From assembly GCF_026212465.1 (NCBI RefSeq), contig NC_080049.1, positions 17,407,984-17,471,983 of the forward strand: DNA of 64,000 nucleotides, in the 5' to 3' direction. The notes beneath the pieces are model-generated. The model did not search any database and was not told the origin of the DNA. It was given only the letters and a program-made list of their open reading frames with translations. Shown one piece after another: positions 25,807 to 41,023 of the stretch. This stretch comes from Amaranthus tricolor. Lineage: Eukaryota > Streptophyta > Magnoliopsida > Caryophyllales > Amaranthaceae. Numbering within the stretch: position 1 is the first letter of the stretch; every line of letters begins with the position of its first letter. A program made the position numbers and the translations under genes.

Positions 25807-27463
25807 GTACCTTTAAGCATCACTGCAGGATCAAAAGCCACAAAAATCATCCAATTAAGGTTCCACCTTCCTCTTATAAAATGCACACCTATATAGTTAG
25901 GAATAGAACTAATAAGTCCTCTTAACTACTTTGTCATACCAACTAAATACCCAAGTAACCAGTATCACCCATTCCACATGAGTTTTCGATTGCTCTAACA
26001 CGAACACAACTCATTCAATACAAGTCAAAATCATTAACTCAACACAACATAAGTTTTTTCACCAATTTAAAAGTAAAAGTATATATGAATCGTTCCTTTT
26101 CATCAACAAATTTTGAGTATATCAGTTTGCGTTACTCAAAATAACTAATCACAACTAAGCCTTACAATTTTAATATAACACTAATATAACGATAAGTCAA
26201 ATCTTTGAGTTATCGAATCACGATATCATTTGTTACATTCTCCAAGCTAGAAAGAACTATAATCAAAACAACATGACAAGTAACTTTAGCAACCCTCGAC
26301 GATAAGTTGACATTATGCTCTAGGCTTTACTAAAATGATGCATTTATAATTTCAATGACGACTTACTAAGAGTACTTGTAATCCACAACAATCAAGTCCC
26401 AACAATTAGCAACTATTACTCCCAATTAACAACCAAAATCATAATTATAGTCAATTATAATCAAAATCATTACTAATTATCACAACAATAATCAACCAAG
26501 TCTTAAAAAAATTTATAAGGTTATTCAATTAATCACCACACCACCAAAGTAGCATACAACACACACACTACTAGTAATCTCATCTCTAAATCAAACCCTA
26601 ATTTTTTCATACTCAAAGATAACACCATTTCTATTACCCATGATAAGATTAAACAAAACTAATACACAATCAACACACAACTCATAATTTCTGATCACAC
26701 TTTAAACCCTAAATCATAAATATGTTCAATTCATCAATCAAACTCTTACCCACAAAAAGATTTAATGAAAATAACACAAAACCAATATTAAACTCATAAA
26801 CTTAATAAAATTCCAATTAAAACTGGAAAATTAATTAGGGAAAAGAAGAGATGGCTTACAAAGAGTGAGACTAAGAAGCGGACGAAGAGATGGGTGGTCC
26901 TTGTGGTGGTGGTGACTCACATATGTGATGGTGGAGGGAGGGGTAGAGCCGCCTGCTTGCTCCTGTTGGCAGCACAAAGGCTGGCTGTTGAAGGGGAGGC
27001 AGCTGGCGTCACACAGGGAGGGGAGGGAAGGTTGGTGGATGGCGGTGAACAGCTGGTTGGTCGGCCAGCAACTGGCAGCGCACAGGGAAGGGGAGAAGAG
27101 AGAGAAAGAGGGAAGAAGGAAGGGGGTGCCACGGGTTTTTTGAATGTGAGGGAAGGGGTATCTCACTTAAAAACCTAACCAATCATTTTTATTTTTTTAT
27201 TTACTTAAATTCATCTTCTTGCGAGGCCCAACTAAGAAACTCACCTTCTTGTGCTCACACATTTTAATAAAATAATAATTTTTATTCAAACCTCTTTATT
27301 TTTGAAATCGTAATTGTACTTTTAATATAAATATATGTTAACATTTAAATTCGTATATGAAAGAAATTTATTAAAACTAATTCAAAAATAATTTAATATA
27401 ATTATAAAATCTCCAAAAGTTATTAAAATATTAAATAATTCATTAAAATCTCGGGGTGTTATA
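25807..27463 (-). repeat. gypsy-type LTR, minus orientation, right portion
   Basis: The right end, TCGGGGTGTTATA at 27463, reads on the minus strand as TATAACACCCCGA. This is the common start of plant chromovirus LTRs (TGTAACACCCCGA) with one changed base. On the minus strand it is followed by AT-rich U3 and a C/T-rich leader at 27160-26860. To its left the plus-strand LTR ending at 25806 appears to have inserted into it, so its remainder may lie at 17.7-19.5 kb. The overlapping long frames at 26831-27178 on both strands are compositional, not genes. Confidence 0.5.
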
Positions 27464-28479
27464 GAGTTGCTGCTTTTCCTACCTCCTCTTGAAGATTAGG
27501 AGTTTCTCCTTGTGCATATGTAGCATGTAGAAATCCTGCTGCCCAGGTATGACTCCCCTCCCATACTTTATTTGCTACTTCTAATAATATCTTCCATAAT
27601 CAAGTCTTCACAGCTAAACAGTGGCAAGCTATCACAAGGTTATTTAGTAATAATAACATTACCGATAACCATTTGAATGGTAAGTTTGATATAACTTTGT
27701 GGATTATTGATACTTGTGCAACTCATCATGTAACTAGAAAAAAATCTTAGTTATTTAATAAACATTTGATTACTTGTCCCGTGGGCTCGACTATTAGATA
27801 CTAGTACCTTATATCATGTTCCTTATGTACCCAATTTGACTTGCAATTTACTTTTTGTATCTCAACTTAATGATAGTTTACATAGTGTTGTCATTTTTAA
27901 CCCATCTACGTGTGTCATATAGGACCATATGAAGGACCTGAATGGAATGAGAATTAGGTGAGACGAACTTTATTATTTTAGCACACCAATTGTGGTGTCT
28001 GTTGTTGAAGCCTTTTCAAGTCTTGAGTGGTGGTATAGGAGAATGGGACATCCTTCTGAGAGGGTCGTTGAGTTACGTCCTCAAGTTAGTAGTAATAAAA
28101 TTAGTTTAAATAAAAGTTATGAAGTGTATTTCCGTTCTAAGCATTCTAGAGACAAGCTTGTTTTATGTGAAAAATAAAAGTTCACGAAGTTTTGAGAAAA
28201 TTCATTGTGATTTATGGGGTCCTAATCGACATGTTTCCTCGTGTAGGTCATGATATTTTTTAACTATCGTTGGTGATTATTGTTGAGCTTTTTGGATTCA
28301 TTTTTTGATAGATAAAAATATAAGTTTTTTCAAGTGTTTATGTCTTTGTGGTTGTGGTTGATCAACGATTTCGTGAAACAATTAAAATTATTCAAAGTGA
28401 TAATGCTTCTGAATTTTTTGGTTTGTCTGATTATTTTTTGGCGACTGGTATCATTATCCAATCTTCTTGTGTGGGCACT
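27464..28479 (+). pseudogene. Ty1/copia gag end, protease and integrase start (part 1 of split element)
   Basis: Reading plus, with many stops, the order is a Gag tail (FTAKQWQAI), the protease motif WIIDTCATHHVT (family WIIDSGATHH, here with Cys for Ser), the pre-integrase block WWYRRMGHPSERV, and integrase with HCDLWGPN and a decayed catalytic region. The frame is cut at 28479 just after SSCVGT. Integrase resumes at 43601 with the residues expected next, so the 15.1 kb between is inserted DNA. The left end is cut by the LTR ending at 27463. Confidence 0.85.
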
Positions 28480-28628
28480 TGTTAGCTACATTTTATTCAT
28501 ATTTTATGCCAATTATTTGGCTTTATTGTATTGGGATTTTGCATAACTATGCTTGCTTCATTTGGGATTTTACGCTTGGATGAGTATTTTGGTGTGTTTG
28601 TGCATTTTAGGTAATATTCAACAAAACC

Positions 28629-31116
<2,488 letters not shown>

Positions 31117-31603
31117 AAACCAATCACAATCCAAGTACATTTGGCGCATACAATACTCACTTAACTCCAAAAGCTCAAGTAATCAAAGCCTTGATGACCT
31201 AAGTCAAGGAAATAAGGCCAAAAGGAGCTAAAGTAGAACTTTCTAAGTCCACTCGGCCAAAACTGGGTCGAGCCAAGCTTTCTCGAACATAAAAAGACTT
31301 GTATTAGAGATAAAAGTTGAGCAGGAGCATCCTGAAGGCCGCTCAATCCGGTCGAGCGATGTTAGCTCGGGTCGAGCCAAAGTACTATTCACTTCTAGTA
31401 GCGTTAGAATGTCGACATAAGCATTTTCAATGGGTTGATCGAGCTCGCTCGGTCGAGCGGAGCCTTTTATGGTGACTGCTCTGTTTTTAAAGATTTTGAC
31501 CTGTGTACCTGATGCTCGCTCGACAGGTCAAGCGGATTGGCTCGGGTCGAGCGATTTGGGCGGTCAGATATAATTACGCTTTTAGAAGCTGCTGATTGGA
31601 TGC

Positions 31604-32884
31604 TGTAGAAATACTAATGGATGATCGAATGCAACAAGAGGAGGGGGTGAATTGTTGTGTAGTAGGTTTAAGATTTTTGCCTCTAATTTTTGCGGAATTA
31701 TATTAAGTAAAGGACAAAAACTTAAACTTAAAAACGAAAAGAAAAATAATAAAGGAGACAAAGATTTTACGTGGAAACCTTCTTGGCCTAATAAGAAGGA
31801 AAAACCACGACCCCTAGGGATTTCAAAATTCTCACTATGTTAAGGCAATCAATTACAATTACACATAACAATGTTTTGCTTCACTTGAAGCTTCTCAATT
31901 CTCTAAACGCTTTACTCAAAGCTTCTCTACTTAGGCCTACTTCTCTTCTCTTCTCTTCTCTCCTTCTCTTTCTCTTTTCTCGATTCTATTCTCTATTCCC
32001 TTAGACTTCCCATAAGTCTAATTACAACAAAACACTTAAATACCCTTTACAAGGCCAATTCTCATAAAGATCAAAATGAAATTGTTGCTTAAGAAAAATA
32101 TTATAAATTAATTGGCATTTAAAACTTAGAATATTTTTCTCAATTAATTCTCCCTTAGATGGACACTCTCAATGCAACATTCATTCATTCATCCATCCAT
32201 CCATGCATACTGAACCGTAATTTCCCTCTTTTATAAGGGGAACAGCAAGTAGTGCACTTAGCCCATGTTCTCCACGAGTTGCACATATCCCACGTTCTCC
32301 ATAACTTACTTGCTCCCAAAGAAAATGGAAAGTTAGTTAAAGGTAGGAGTGGAATGTAACTGCTGTACACATGCACGGTTAAAACATCATGGGTTAAGGA
32401 AGATCCTATTTTATAGGAGACCAATTCAAAGAAGAGAACAAGTCTCTTGAATTCCGAGTTTATAGGAGATAAACAAGGAGTTGATTTTCTCCATGTTTTT
32501 AGGCGAATTAAAATCATTTTGCCAATTAATAAATAAATTTAAATAAGCAACTAATTAAATTTTAACCTTTTACATTAACTAAAAACAGAAAATATAATTT
32601 TCGTAACTTCCAGTCAATGTCTTCTTCGGACCTGTATCGTGAGGAACAGCACACTGTCTCCATCTACAACATTCGTCAGAACTTCAACTCTAGGAACAGT
32701 AAACTGTCTTCAAGAGCAATTTCCCAACTTCTTGGATATTTGAGACATGTACTTCTTTCACGAATCAAGTCATAGGCTTCATCAACGATTCACATTAAAT
32801 CGGATATATACCTACAAAACAATCTCTAAAATATGTTTGTTTATTTAAAAGTAAAGTCATCATCAAAACCTTAAGAGGCCAACA
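31604..32884 (-). repeat. 3' LTR of the SIRE-type element (1281 bp)
   Basis: Ends TGTAGAAATAC and GAGGCCAACA, nearly identical to 41024-42315. Substitutions relative to the other LTR are at about 31642, 31815 and 32479, all transitions. The left flank GATGC is the target duplication. Confidence 0.97.
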
Positions 32885-32898
32885 AATTCCCCCTTTTT
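32885..32898 (-). other. polypurine tract of the SIRE-type element
   Basis: On the minus strand AAAAAGGGGGAATT lies immediately before the 3' LTR. It is the expected primer for plus-strand cDNA. Confidence 0.88.
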
Positions 32899-33717
32899 GA
32901 TGATGGCAAACTTTATAAACAAACTTAAGTAAAATAGAGTAAAACAAAATTCATAGAGCATACTAGAGCTTAAAGTAACTCTAATTAACTTAGCAAATCA
33001 ACTTGTTAGAATATAATTTACCAAGCATTCATAAACAAACAGTTTACTCGAAAATATCAAATATTTTTCAAAAGTTTTCAAAATTAATTAACTTAAAACT
33101 TAAATGAAATAAACTAACTTAAACTAAAATAAAGACTAACATAACAAAAATAAATAAATACTAACATAATAATAAAAATAAATAAAAACTAACATAATAA
33201 AACTATAATAAACCTAATAATAATAAACATAACTTATTAAGTATTTTCACAGAATCAAATATTCATGAGGACTTCATGAGAACTTCAACAAACTTAGCAA
33301 CACAGATGATCACTAAACTAGCATAAACACAGCAGCACACATATCATTCATAAGAATCAATATAAATCAACAAGATATGTAACTGTGTATTCACTGCTCC
33401 TGTTAAGTTTGTGCAGTAATCTTCCCCCTTTTGACATCAATCAAAAAGAATTGAGAGTTATCAAATCTCAGCACAAACCATATAGATTTGTTAGTGATGA
33501 AAACAACAAACAACAATAATAAAAGCAAGTGCTATGAACAATGATTAAACCTGCATAGAGTCAATTGTCACAGACCATGAAAATAAAAAACAAAGAAAAG
33601 TAGCAATTGTTCAAAGTTACAACAACCATGTACCCCAGATGGTACAAGGCAAAAAGAAAAATTGTTTGAGAAGTGTTACAGCCAACAAATCATAAAAACA
33701 TATGGGAAGAGGGATCA
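32899..33717 (-). other. non-coding 3' segment of the SIRE-type element
   Basis: Lies between the extra frame and the polypurine tract. 33040-33240 is a low-complexity AAACTAACATAATAA-type stretch. No coding frame is supported. Confidence 0.6.
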
Positions 33718-35373
33718 GGGGTCAGTCTCTTCTTCATCAATGTACTCAGTCTGCACTTCCACTGTGTCCAGCTTGGCACCAAGGCGTTGTTCCATTTGGT
33801 TTAGCTGATCCACAATAGAAGCAAACGAGACACGAGTTTCATCTTGAAAGGCAGTGAATTGAGACTAGAGATCAAGTAGTTTGGAAAGGATGAAGTCTGA
33901 AGATGCTGTAGAAGTAGGTTCAGCACAACCAATACCAGGAGAGGATGGAAATGGTGGTGGTGTGAAGTGAATGGGTGATGGAGGTGGTGATAAGGTTTGA
34001 GTTGGTGGTGAAGTGGTTGGCTTGGGAGAGGGAGGTTCATATGATGTAGGCTCAGGAATGGTTTCTGAAGTAACATCATCAACCTTTACTGCCTTACCTT
34101 TTGAAGCAAGCCTCCTACTCTTCCTTTGAGTAGCTTTACCCTTCCACAGCAATGCAATCACGACCTCCTCATCACTAGCATCTCCTAAAGCTTCTTTTTC
34201 TCCTTGTTCCCCCTCAATTTTTGTCCCCTCTTCCTGTTCCCCCTTATTTTCTGTTTCATTGGGAACATGCCCTTGTTTTTCTTCTTCTTTTTCTTCTTCT
34301 TCCTTTTCTTTTTCTTTCTCTTTTTCAATTCCTTTTTCTTTCTTTATTTTTACTTCTTTTTCAATCTCTTCTTCTACCACTTCTTCTTCTTCTACTTCCT
34401 CATCTTCTAATTCGTTTATTAATACCCCCTCATCAGTTACTTTCAAATGAAAATTTTTCAAACAACGTGCACCAATCTTCATATTTGGTCCCATTGGGAA
34501 CTCAAGCCCATCCAATGGAACCTCAAATTTTCGAAAAATCCAAGTTAACAGCCCCCCATACCCCACAACATTCTTTTTCTCTATACAGTCGGATAAATGT
34601 GATATCATTAAAGATGGAAAATTGATTTTGATTTGATTGTCCATGCAGTAAATCAGAGTTGCATCACGCAGACTCACCTCACTCCTCTTGGAGTTTCGGG
34701 GCAAGATGAATCTTCGTGCTACATTATAAAGTAATTTATGCAATGGGGACAACACATTGTGACTGATTTTACCCCTTTTCTGTTCAACCCCTAAAAACTT
34801 AAAGATTGCTTTTTCATTTATCCCAGAGAAAACTATCTTAGCACCAACACTGTATGTATCAAACCCTACATTCGAAATTTTAAACCATTCTGCCAACAAA
34901 GCGCTGTTAAACTCTATTTTAATGTTCCTAACCACACTGGAACACATACCACAGTCATTTGAAAAGTTTGAAATAAACTCTCTCATGATGTTTGGGAAGA
35001 TGGAATTACAACTATATTCAGTCATTAAAACCTCCCATTCTTGGAATTTCAAAATGTTATGAAGTTGTGGAAAGTAAGTAGAGTCATACCAAAATTTGTC
35101 GACCCCAAATCCAACAGACATCTCCTTAGCAACCTCCTCGGCACAGTTAGGGTCAACTTGCTTCAAACGTTTGGCAGTTTGGGATGATGATTCACTTTTT
35201 GGTGTGAATGATTTGCGTTTTGGTCGAATGTTGTCAGAGGTTTCTTGTGGTGGTGATGGTAATGGTGCATCTTTTAGCAATGGGGATGGATGAACAATGT
35301 TTAAGGGTGTAGGCTGGATGGTTTGGTGGGATGTGGGTGCTTTCTTTCCTGATCTTGATTTTGGAGTTTTCAT
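33718..35373 (-). CDS. extra frame of the SIRE-type element (502 codons, plus 49 after an in-frame TAG)
   Basis: It starts at ATG 35373 and runs 502 codons to TAG at 33865-33867; the same frame then stays open for 49 more codons to TGA at 33715-33717. Visible parts are a basic Ser/Pro-rich start (residues 1-75, with KPKSRSGKK-like patches), a globular region (about 90-310) resembling the putative plant transposon protein domain found in plant LTR-element extra frames (NVARRFILPRNSKR, SLRDATLIYCMD), a Glu/Lys-rich acidic block (about 320-400), a basic KSRRLASKGK patch, and a Pro-rich tail. The post-stop segment (ASIVDQLNQMEQRLG) looks like a coiled coil, so the TAG is probably a nonsense change in a Gln codon. 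No signal peptide or membrane segment is seen, so it does not look like an envelope. Its function is unknown. Confidence 0.75.
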
Positions 35374-35903
35374 TTTTGCGTTTTGAAGGATTGAGGAAGA
35401 AGGAGGACGGTTTCTTGTGACTGTTTGTGAGGAAGGAGAAGGATGACGGTTTGAGTGATTGTGATGTAGTAAGGGCTTTTTAAAGAGAGTTGATGGTTAC
35501 CAAACGTCCCATCTCATCAAAGCCTTTTCATCAATGCATTAGATATGGAAGGATTGTGTGTTTTTAAAAAAATTTCCCATTATTTTTAATTTTAAGTTGA
35601 CTGTACAAATTTCCAAACAATGTGATGATATAATATAAAAAGATGTGAAATCAAAATAAAATAAAATAATTTTTCAAGAACAAAATGAATTATGATATTA
35701 TGAAATATTATGGAGAAAATAATGAACATATTGCTTTGGTCTGTTCGAATTAACAACATGCAAACGTAAGAACATTCATAGTACAAACTTTATTATGTGT
35801 TTACCTGATCCATGCAATAATTGATTTTCAATCAAGATTTTGAGATTGATTCCTGACCTCTTCATTTTCATGATGCTTCAATGGGAAATATATGCAACTA
35901 ACT
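35374..35903 (-). other. spacer between pol and the extra frame
   Basis: About 530 bases, AT-rich in 35590-35800. No coding frame is supported. It could carry a leader, splice or internal start signal for the extra frame, but none is visible. Confidence 0.5.
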
Positions 35904-36416
35904 TTAGTGGAGCTTTATCATACCAAGTTCCAATCTCATCTTTTCATATTGTTCCCTAGGAAGTGGTTTGGTCAGAATATCAGCAACTTGTTCATTTGTG
36001 TTAACATGCTTCAATACAATATTTTTGTGTTCTACGTTATCCTTTAGAAAATGATGTCTAATGTGTATATGTTTAGCACGTGAATGATGCACTGGATCTT
36101 TAGATATACATATGGCACTAGTATTATCACAATAAATAGGAATGCATTCAACTTTAATGCCAAAATCTCTAAGTTGCTGTTTTATCCAAAGCATTTGGGA
36201 ACAGCAGGCTGCTGCTGCTACGTATTCAGCTTCTGCAGTGGATAATGCAACTGTGTTTTGTTTCTTGGAACTCCATGAAACTAAACATGAGCCAAGATAT
36301 TGTACCATACCTGATGTACTTTTTCTATTAACAAGATCACCTGCATAATCTGCATCACTAAAACCTTTTAAATCATAAACATCACTTTTAGGATAAAATA
36401 GGGACAAGTCGTCTGT
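35904..36416 (-). pseudogene. copia RNase H (SIRE-type element), separated from RT by a stop
   Basis: RNase H removes the RNA strand of the replication intermediate. The frame has all three copia signatures: DADYAGD, STAEAEYVAAA and YCDNTSAICISKDPVHHSRAKHI, ending with the natural stop after LELGMIKLH. It is in frame with RT but cut from it by TGA at 36417-36419. No other damage is seen. Confidence 0.92.
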
Positions 36417-37922
36417 TCACTTCAAATATCTCAAAATTCTCTTTACTGCCGTGAGATGTGATTCTTTAGGACTTGATTGAAATCTAGCACATAAACCAAC
36501 ACTAAAAGAAATATCAGGTCTACTTGCAGTTAGATACAATAAAGAACCTATCATGCCTCTATACATGGTTTGATCTACGTTGGTCCCATTTAGGTCTTCA
36601 TCTAGTCTAACATTGGTAGCCATAGGTGTATGGTTGGTTTTAGCATTGTTTAGTCCATATTTCTTAAGAAGTTTTTTGATGTATTTTTGTTGATGAATAA
36701 AAATACCATTTTCAGTTTGTTTAATTTGCAAACCAAGAAAGAAATTTAATTCTCCCATCATGCTCATTTCAAATTCTGTACCCATAAGGTTAGCAAATTC
36801 TTTACATAACAAGTCATTAGTAGCACCAAAAATAATATCATCAACATAAATTTGAACAACCAAGATATTAGAACCTTTATTCTTAAAGAAGAAGGTTTTG
36901 TCGATTTTTCCTCTTACAAAGTTATTTTGAATCAAAAACTTTGAAAGTCTTTCGTACCATTGTCTAGGAGCTTGCTTCAAGCCATATAGGGCTTTGTCAA
37001 GCTTGTAGACATGATTAGGACAAGAGGTATTTTCAAAACCTGGGGGTTGTTCCACAAAAACTTCTTCATCAAGATAACCATTCAAAAAAGCACATTTCAC
37101 ATCCATTTGATATAGTTTAAAATTCATAAATGCAGCAAAAGAAATTAAAATTCTAATGGCCTCTAACCTTGCTACTGGAGCAAATGTCTCGGTATAATCA
37201 ATACCTTCTTGTTGATTGTAACCTTTAACCACAAGTCTAGCTTTATTTCTAACAATTATTCCATGCTCATCAAGCTTGTTCCGAAATACCCATTTCAAAC
37301 CAATAACTTTCTTGTTTTTCGGTTTGGGTTCCAAGTGCCACACTTTATTTCTTTCAAACTCATTTAATTCATCTTGCATGGCAACTATCCAATCGGAATC
37401 CTTTAAAGCTTCCTCGTGATTTTTAGGTTCAAGTGATGATAGGAACGCAAAGTGTGCACAAAAGTTTCTCAATTGAGATTTAGTTTGTGTCCCCTTATTT
37501 ATATCACTTACAATTGAATCAAGAGGATGATATCTTTGATACTTCCAAGGTTTAGGCACAAATTCTCTTGAAGGAACAGTAGCATGTTCTTGTTCAGCAA
37601 CTTGATTGACATTCTGTTCAGCTACTGGATCATTTTGCTCATCTGTGGGAACAGTTGGATTGGGAACAGTCTGCTGATCCTGTTGTACTGGCAGTTCCTG
37701 GAATTGATCAGTTTCTTCTGCCTCTTCTTGTATCGACTGTTCACTTGTTGTTCCTTGATCTTGCACTTTGATTCCTTCATCTTCATCTTCCAAATTTGCA
37801 AGACCTATTTTAATATTACTTGTTTCCTGTTCACTTGTTGAAAAGTTAGTTTCATCAAAGATTATGTGAACTGACTCCTCTACGCACATTGTTCTCTTAT
37901 TATAAACTCTGTAAGCTTTGCT
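36417..37922 (-). pseudogene. copia reverse transcriptase (SIRE-type element)
   Basis: The complete RT domain follows an acidic Glu/Gln-rich linker (about the first 110 residues). Motifs in order are [61 protein letters not shown], the active site YVDDIIFG, and [12 protein letters not shown]. The frame is bounded by in-frame stops at 37923-37925 (TAA, within the integrase C-terminal GYSS motif) and 36417 (TGA, after RYLK). Both interrupt otherwise continuous pol sequence. Catalytic aspartates are intact. Confidence 0.93.
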
Positions 37923-39140
37923 TTATGATGAATAACCTAGAAATACTGCCTCATCACTTCTTTCATCAAATTTACCTATGTTTCGTTTTCCATTCACATG
38001 AACAAAACATTTGCATCCAAATATACGAAAATAGGAAATATTTGGTTTAACACCTTTGAGCAATTCATAGGGTGTCTTTGAAGTGATTGGTCTAATTAGT
38101 ACACGATTCAATGTATAGCATGCAGTATTAACGGCTTCTGCCCAAAAATTCCTAGGTAGACCACTAGCAATCAACATGGTCCTAGCCATTTCTTATAAGG
38201 TCCTATTTTTCCTTTCGACCACACCATTTTGTTGTGGTGTTCTAGGTGCGGAAAAATTGTGATTTATGCCATGTTCATTGCAATAATTCATGAAGTTTGA
38301 ATTTTCAAATTCTTTTCCATGATCAGACCTAATGTGAACAATTTGATTATTGGTAGATTTTTGTGTTTTATTAGCAAAGGAAACAAACTCATTAAAAGCT
38401 TCATCTTTGCTTGCCAAAAATAAGGTCCACGTGAATCTACTATAATCATCAACAACAACAAATACATACTTTTTGCCACTACGGCTTTGTGTTCTCATTG
38501 GTCCACATAAATCCATATGAATTAATTCTAATGGTCTAGTGGTAGTCACAACGTTCTTTGATTTAAAGGATGACCGCACTTGTTTCCCTTTAGCACAAGG
38601 ATCACAAACTTCATTTTTAAGAAATTTTATTGCAGGTAATCCTCTTACTAGGTCTTTTGATCTTAAAGTGTTAATCAATGAATAACTAACATGACCTAGA
38701 CGCTTGTGCCAAAGAAGTGGGTCTTCTTCAATAACACTTAAACACGTTAGACTGTTTCTGGGAACAGTGTCCAGGTCCACCACATAGGTGTTCCCTTTTC
38801 TGATTCCCTCCAGCACAGGGTCTCCTGTACTGTTCCTAGAAATTATGCATTTTTCAGAAGTAAACTTAACAGAGTTACCTTTGTCGCAAAATTGAGAAAT
38901 ACTTAACAAATTGTGTTTTAAATTCTCGACTAAAAATACATTATCAATGGCATGGGAACTAGACCTTCCAACCTTTCCTTTGGCGATTATCTCACCCTTC
39001 ATGTTGTCACCGAAGGTTACTGTTCCCCCATCATAGGCTTCAAGTGAGAGAAATTTAGATTTATCACCCGTCATATGCTTGGAACACCCACTGTCGAGAT
39101 ACCATGAGTTGTTCCCCCTCACTTGAACCTGCAAAGCAAA
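37923..39140 (-). pseudogene. copia protease and integrase (SIRE-type element)
   Basis: Protease motif NSWYLDSGCSKHMTG, then the pre-integrase domain with the zinc-binding HKRLGHVSYSL and CDPCAKGKQ, then the integrase core with MDLCGPM, RSDHGKEF and the Glu in GVVERKNRTL. A TAA at 38193-38195 falls inside the RTLQEMART-type motif, replacing what is normally a Gln codon, and a second TAA ends the segment at 37923. The frame is in register with gag, from which it is separated by TAG at 39141-39143. Confidence 0.93.
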
Positions 39141-40954
39141 CTAATGGTTAGGTGCAGGAACCCATTCATCCTTGGGTTCCTTGTCGACAATATTTGAATC
39201 ACATTTCTTAATCCATGTACGTTCGACATAATTTTTATTTGCTTTGACATGCTGTTCCCTCTTTATACATTGATGTTTTAGGTGTCCGCTTTTACCACAG
39301 AAGGAACATATTTTGCTACTAGGGAGATCTACATAGAACTTTTTCTTTTTATCATTCCTTATATAGCCTAGACCTTCTTTACTTTTGGTTTTAGCATTTA
39401 AATTCCATTTGGGAATTTCATTGATTTTCCCTTTTCCTCTTAAATTTATTTTATTTTTCAAATTTTCATTTTCAATTTCGTAGGATTCTAATTTTGATTT
39501 CAACTTTTGAAATTCAGTGCTAACCACGTGAGTGGTTTTATCATTTTCAACCGATTTTAATCCTAACAATTTGCTTTGATTCAATTCAATATTAAGAGTG
39601 ATAAATTCCTGTTTTAATTTCTCCAACTGCTCTTTCAAAATGATATTCTTATCTAGCAAATCAAAAAATTTACTTTGCACATCGATTCTAAAGGAGTTTA
39701 GATATGAGATATGATCTTCACTTAAGTTAAGATCTTTCTCAATTTGGAGACACTTAGCTGTTTTTTCATCTAGCTTTTCTTGTGTCTCTAAAAGCAATTT
39801 GATTAGTTTATTCTTACTTATGTTGGACAGATGTTTAGGAGATGGACCAGAAGACATTACCTCTTTTTCTTTGGATTCTTCATGAGATGCCATGAGACAT
39901 AGGTTTTCTGTTTCCTCTTCCATTGTAGCTTCTGTCTCAGCCTCGCTCTCCGTATCTCCCCAAGCTGCTATCATTGCTTTTCTAAAATCTGTTTTGAAAT
40001 TTCCCTTCTTATATTGTCTTCCAACTTCTCTTGCTTTTCCCTTGCCCTTCTCATTTTTCCATTGAGGGCAATCCTTGATGAAGTGTTCAGTGCTCCCACA
40101 CTTATGGCATTCAAAGTTTGTCTTCAAGTTCGGTGTTCCCTTCTCTTTGTTATTCCTTTGATTACCATACCTTCTGTTCCTGAAGAATTTTTTGAATTTT
40201 CGAGCCAACAGTGCTGCTTCCTCTTCACCAGTTTCTGATTCATCGCTATCATCAGCTGCTAGAGCCAGTCCTTTGTTTCGGGAACTGTCAGCTGTTCCCA
40301 AATGCAATTCATGGGTCATTAGGGAACCAGCCAGCTCTTCCAAATTGAACTTGTGAAATCTTTGGACTCCTGGATGGCTGTAACCTTTGCTCTCCAGCGT
40401 TCGTCTTGAGGAAGACTCCTAAGTACTTTTCTAACTTGTTCATCAACGGGAATGATTCTACCAAGAGAGACTAACTCATTCGTAATATTTGTGAACCTAG
40501 TGAACATTTCTTGAATGTTTTCCCTAGGTTCCATTACGAATCTTTCATATTTGGACATTAGCAAATCAATCTTGGATCTCTTTACTTCACTAGTACCTTC
40601 ATGGGTAACTTCGAGCAGGTCCCAAATCTGCTTAGCGGTTTTGCAACCCATAATTCGATTGTGCTCATTTGGACCAAGCCCACAGTGAAGTAACTTGATA
40701 GCAAGAGCGTTCGTCTCCATCTTTTGAAAATCTTCTTTTTCATATTCAGTGATTGGCTTTGGAACAGCTTCATTGTTGGAGTTGATGGTCGTCACCTCAA
40801 AGTCTCCAATTTCAATGACTCTCCAAACTTGATAGTTTTCAGCCTTTATGAAGATTTCCATTCTATTTTTCCAGTAAGTATAGAATTTCCCATCGAACAT
40901 GGGTGGCCTTTGTGTGGAGTACCCCTCTTCTATGCGCTCGTTCATCTTCAACAT
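39141..40954 (-). pseudogene. copia Gag (SIRE-type element), one-base frameshift
   Basis: Gag forms the virus-like particle and packages element RNA. The first part (40954-about 40365) is the capsid-like domain (RPPMFDGKFYTYWKNRME at the start, AKQIWDLLEVTHEG inside). The second part, in another frame, has LEELAGSLMTHELHLG, a zinc knuckle CHKCGSTEHFIKDC, a coiled-coil-like Leu/Lys-rich middle, and a second knuckle CSFCGKSGHLKHQC. The frame break near 40365 fits loss of one A in an AAAG run. Gag ends at TAG 39141-39143 in the pol frame. An initiator Met is near 40954. Confidence 0.9.
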
Positions 40955-41008
40955 CTTTCCAGGGAACAGGATACTGCTCTCAGGGTTTCCTGATTAAATG
41001 AGGAACAG

Positions 41009-41021
41009 GGCTCTGATACCA
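41009..41021 (-). other. primer-binding site for initiator tRNA-Met (SIRE-type element)
   Basis: The minus strand reads TGGTATCAGAGCC two bases inside the 5' LTR end at 41024, complementary to initiator tRNA-Met. Confidence 0.95.
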
Positions 41022-41023
41022 AT

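Noticed and set aside
26831..27178. Overlapping 70-111 codon frames on both strands
   Set aside because: C/T-rich LTR leader sequence opens frames by composition; there are no recognisable domains and the frames overlap on opposite strands.
34204..34625. Plus-strand frames of 60-134 codons rich in Phe, Leu and Ser
   Set aside because: They are antisense to the Glu/Lys-rich block of the extra frame of the SIRE-type element.
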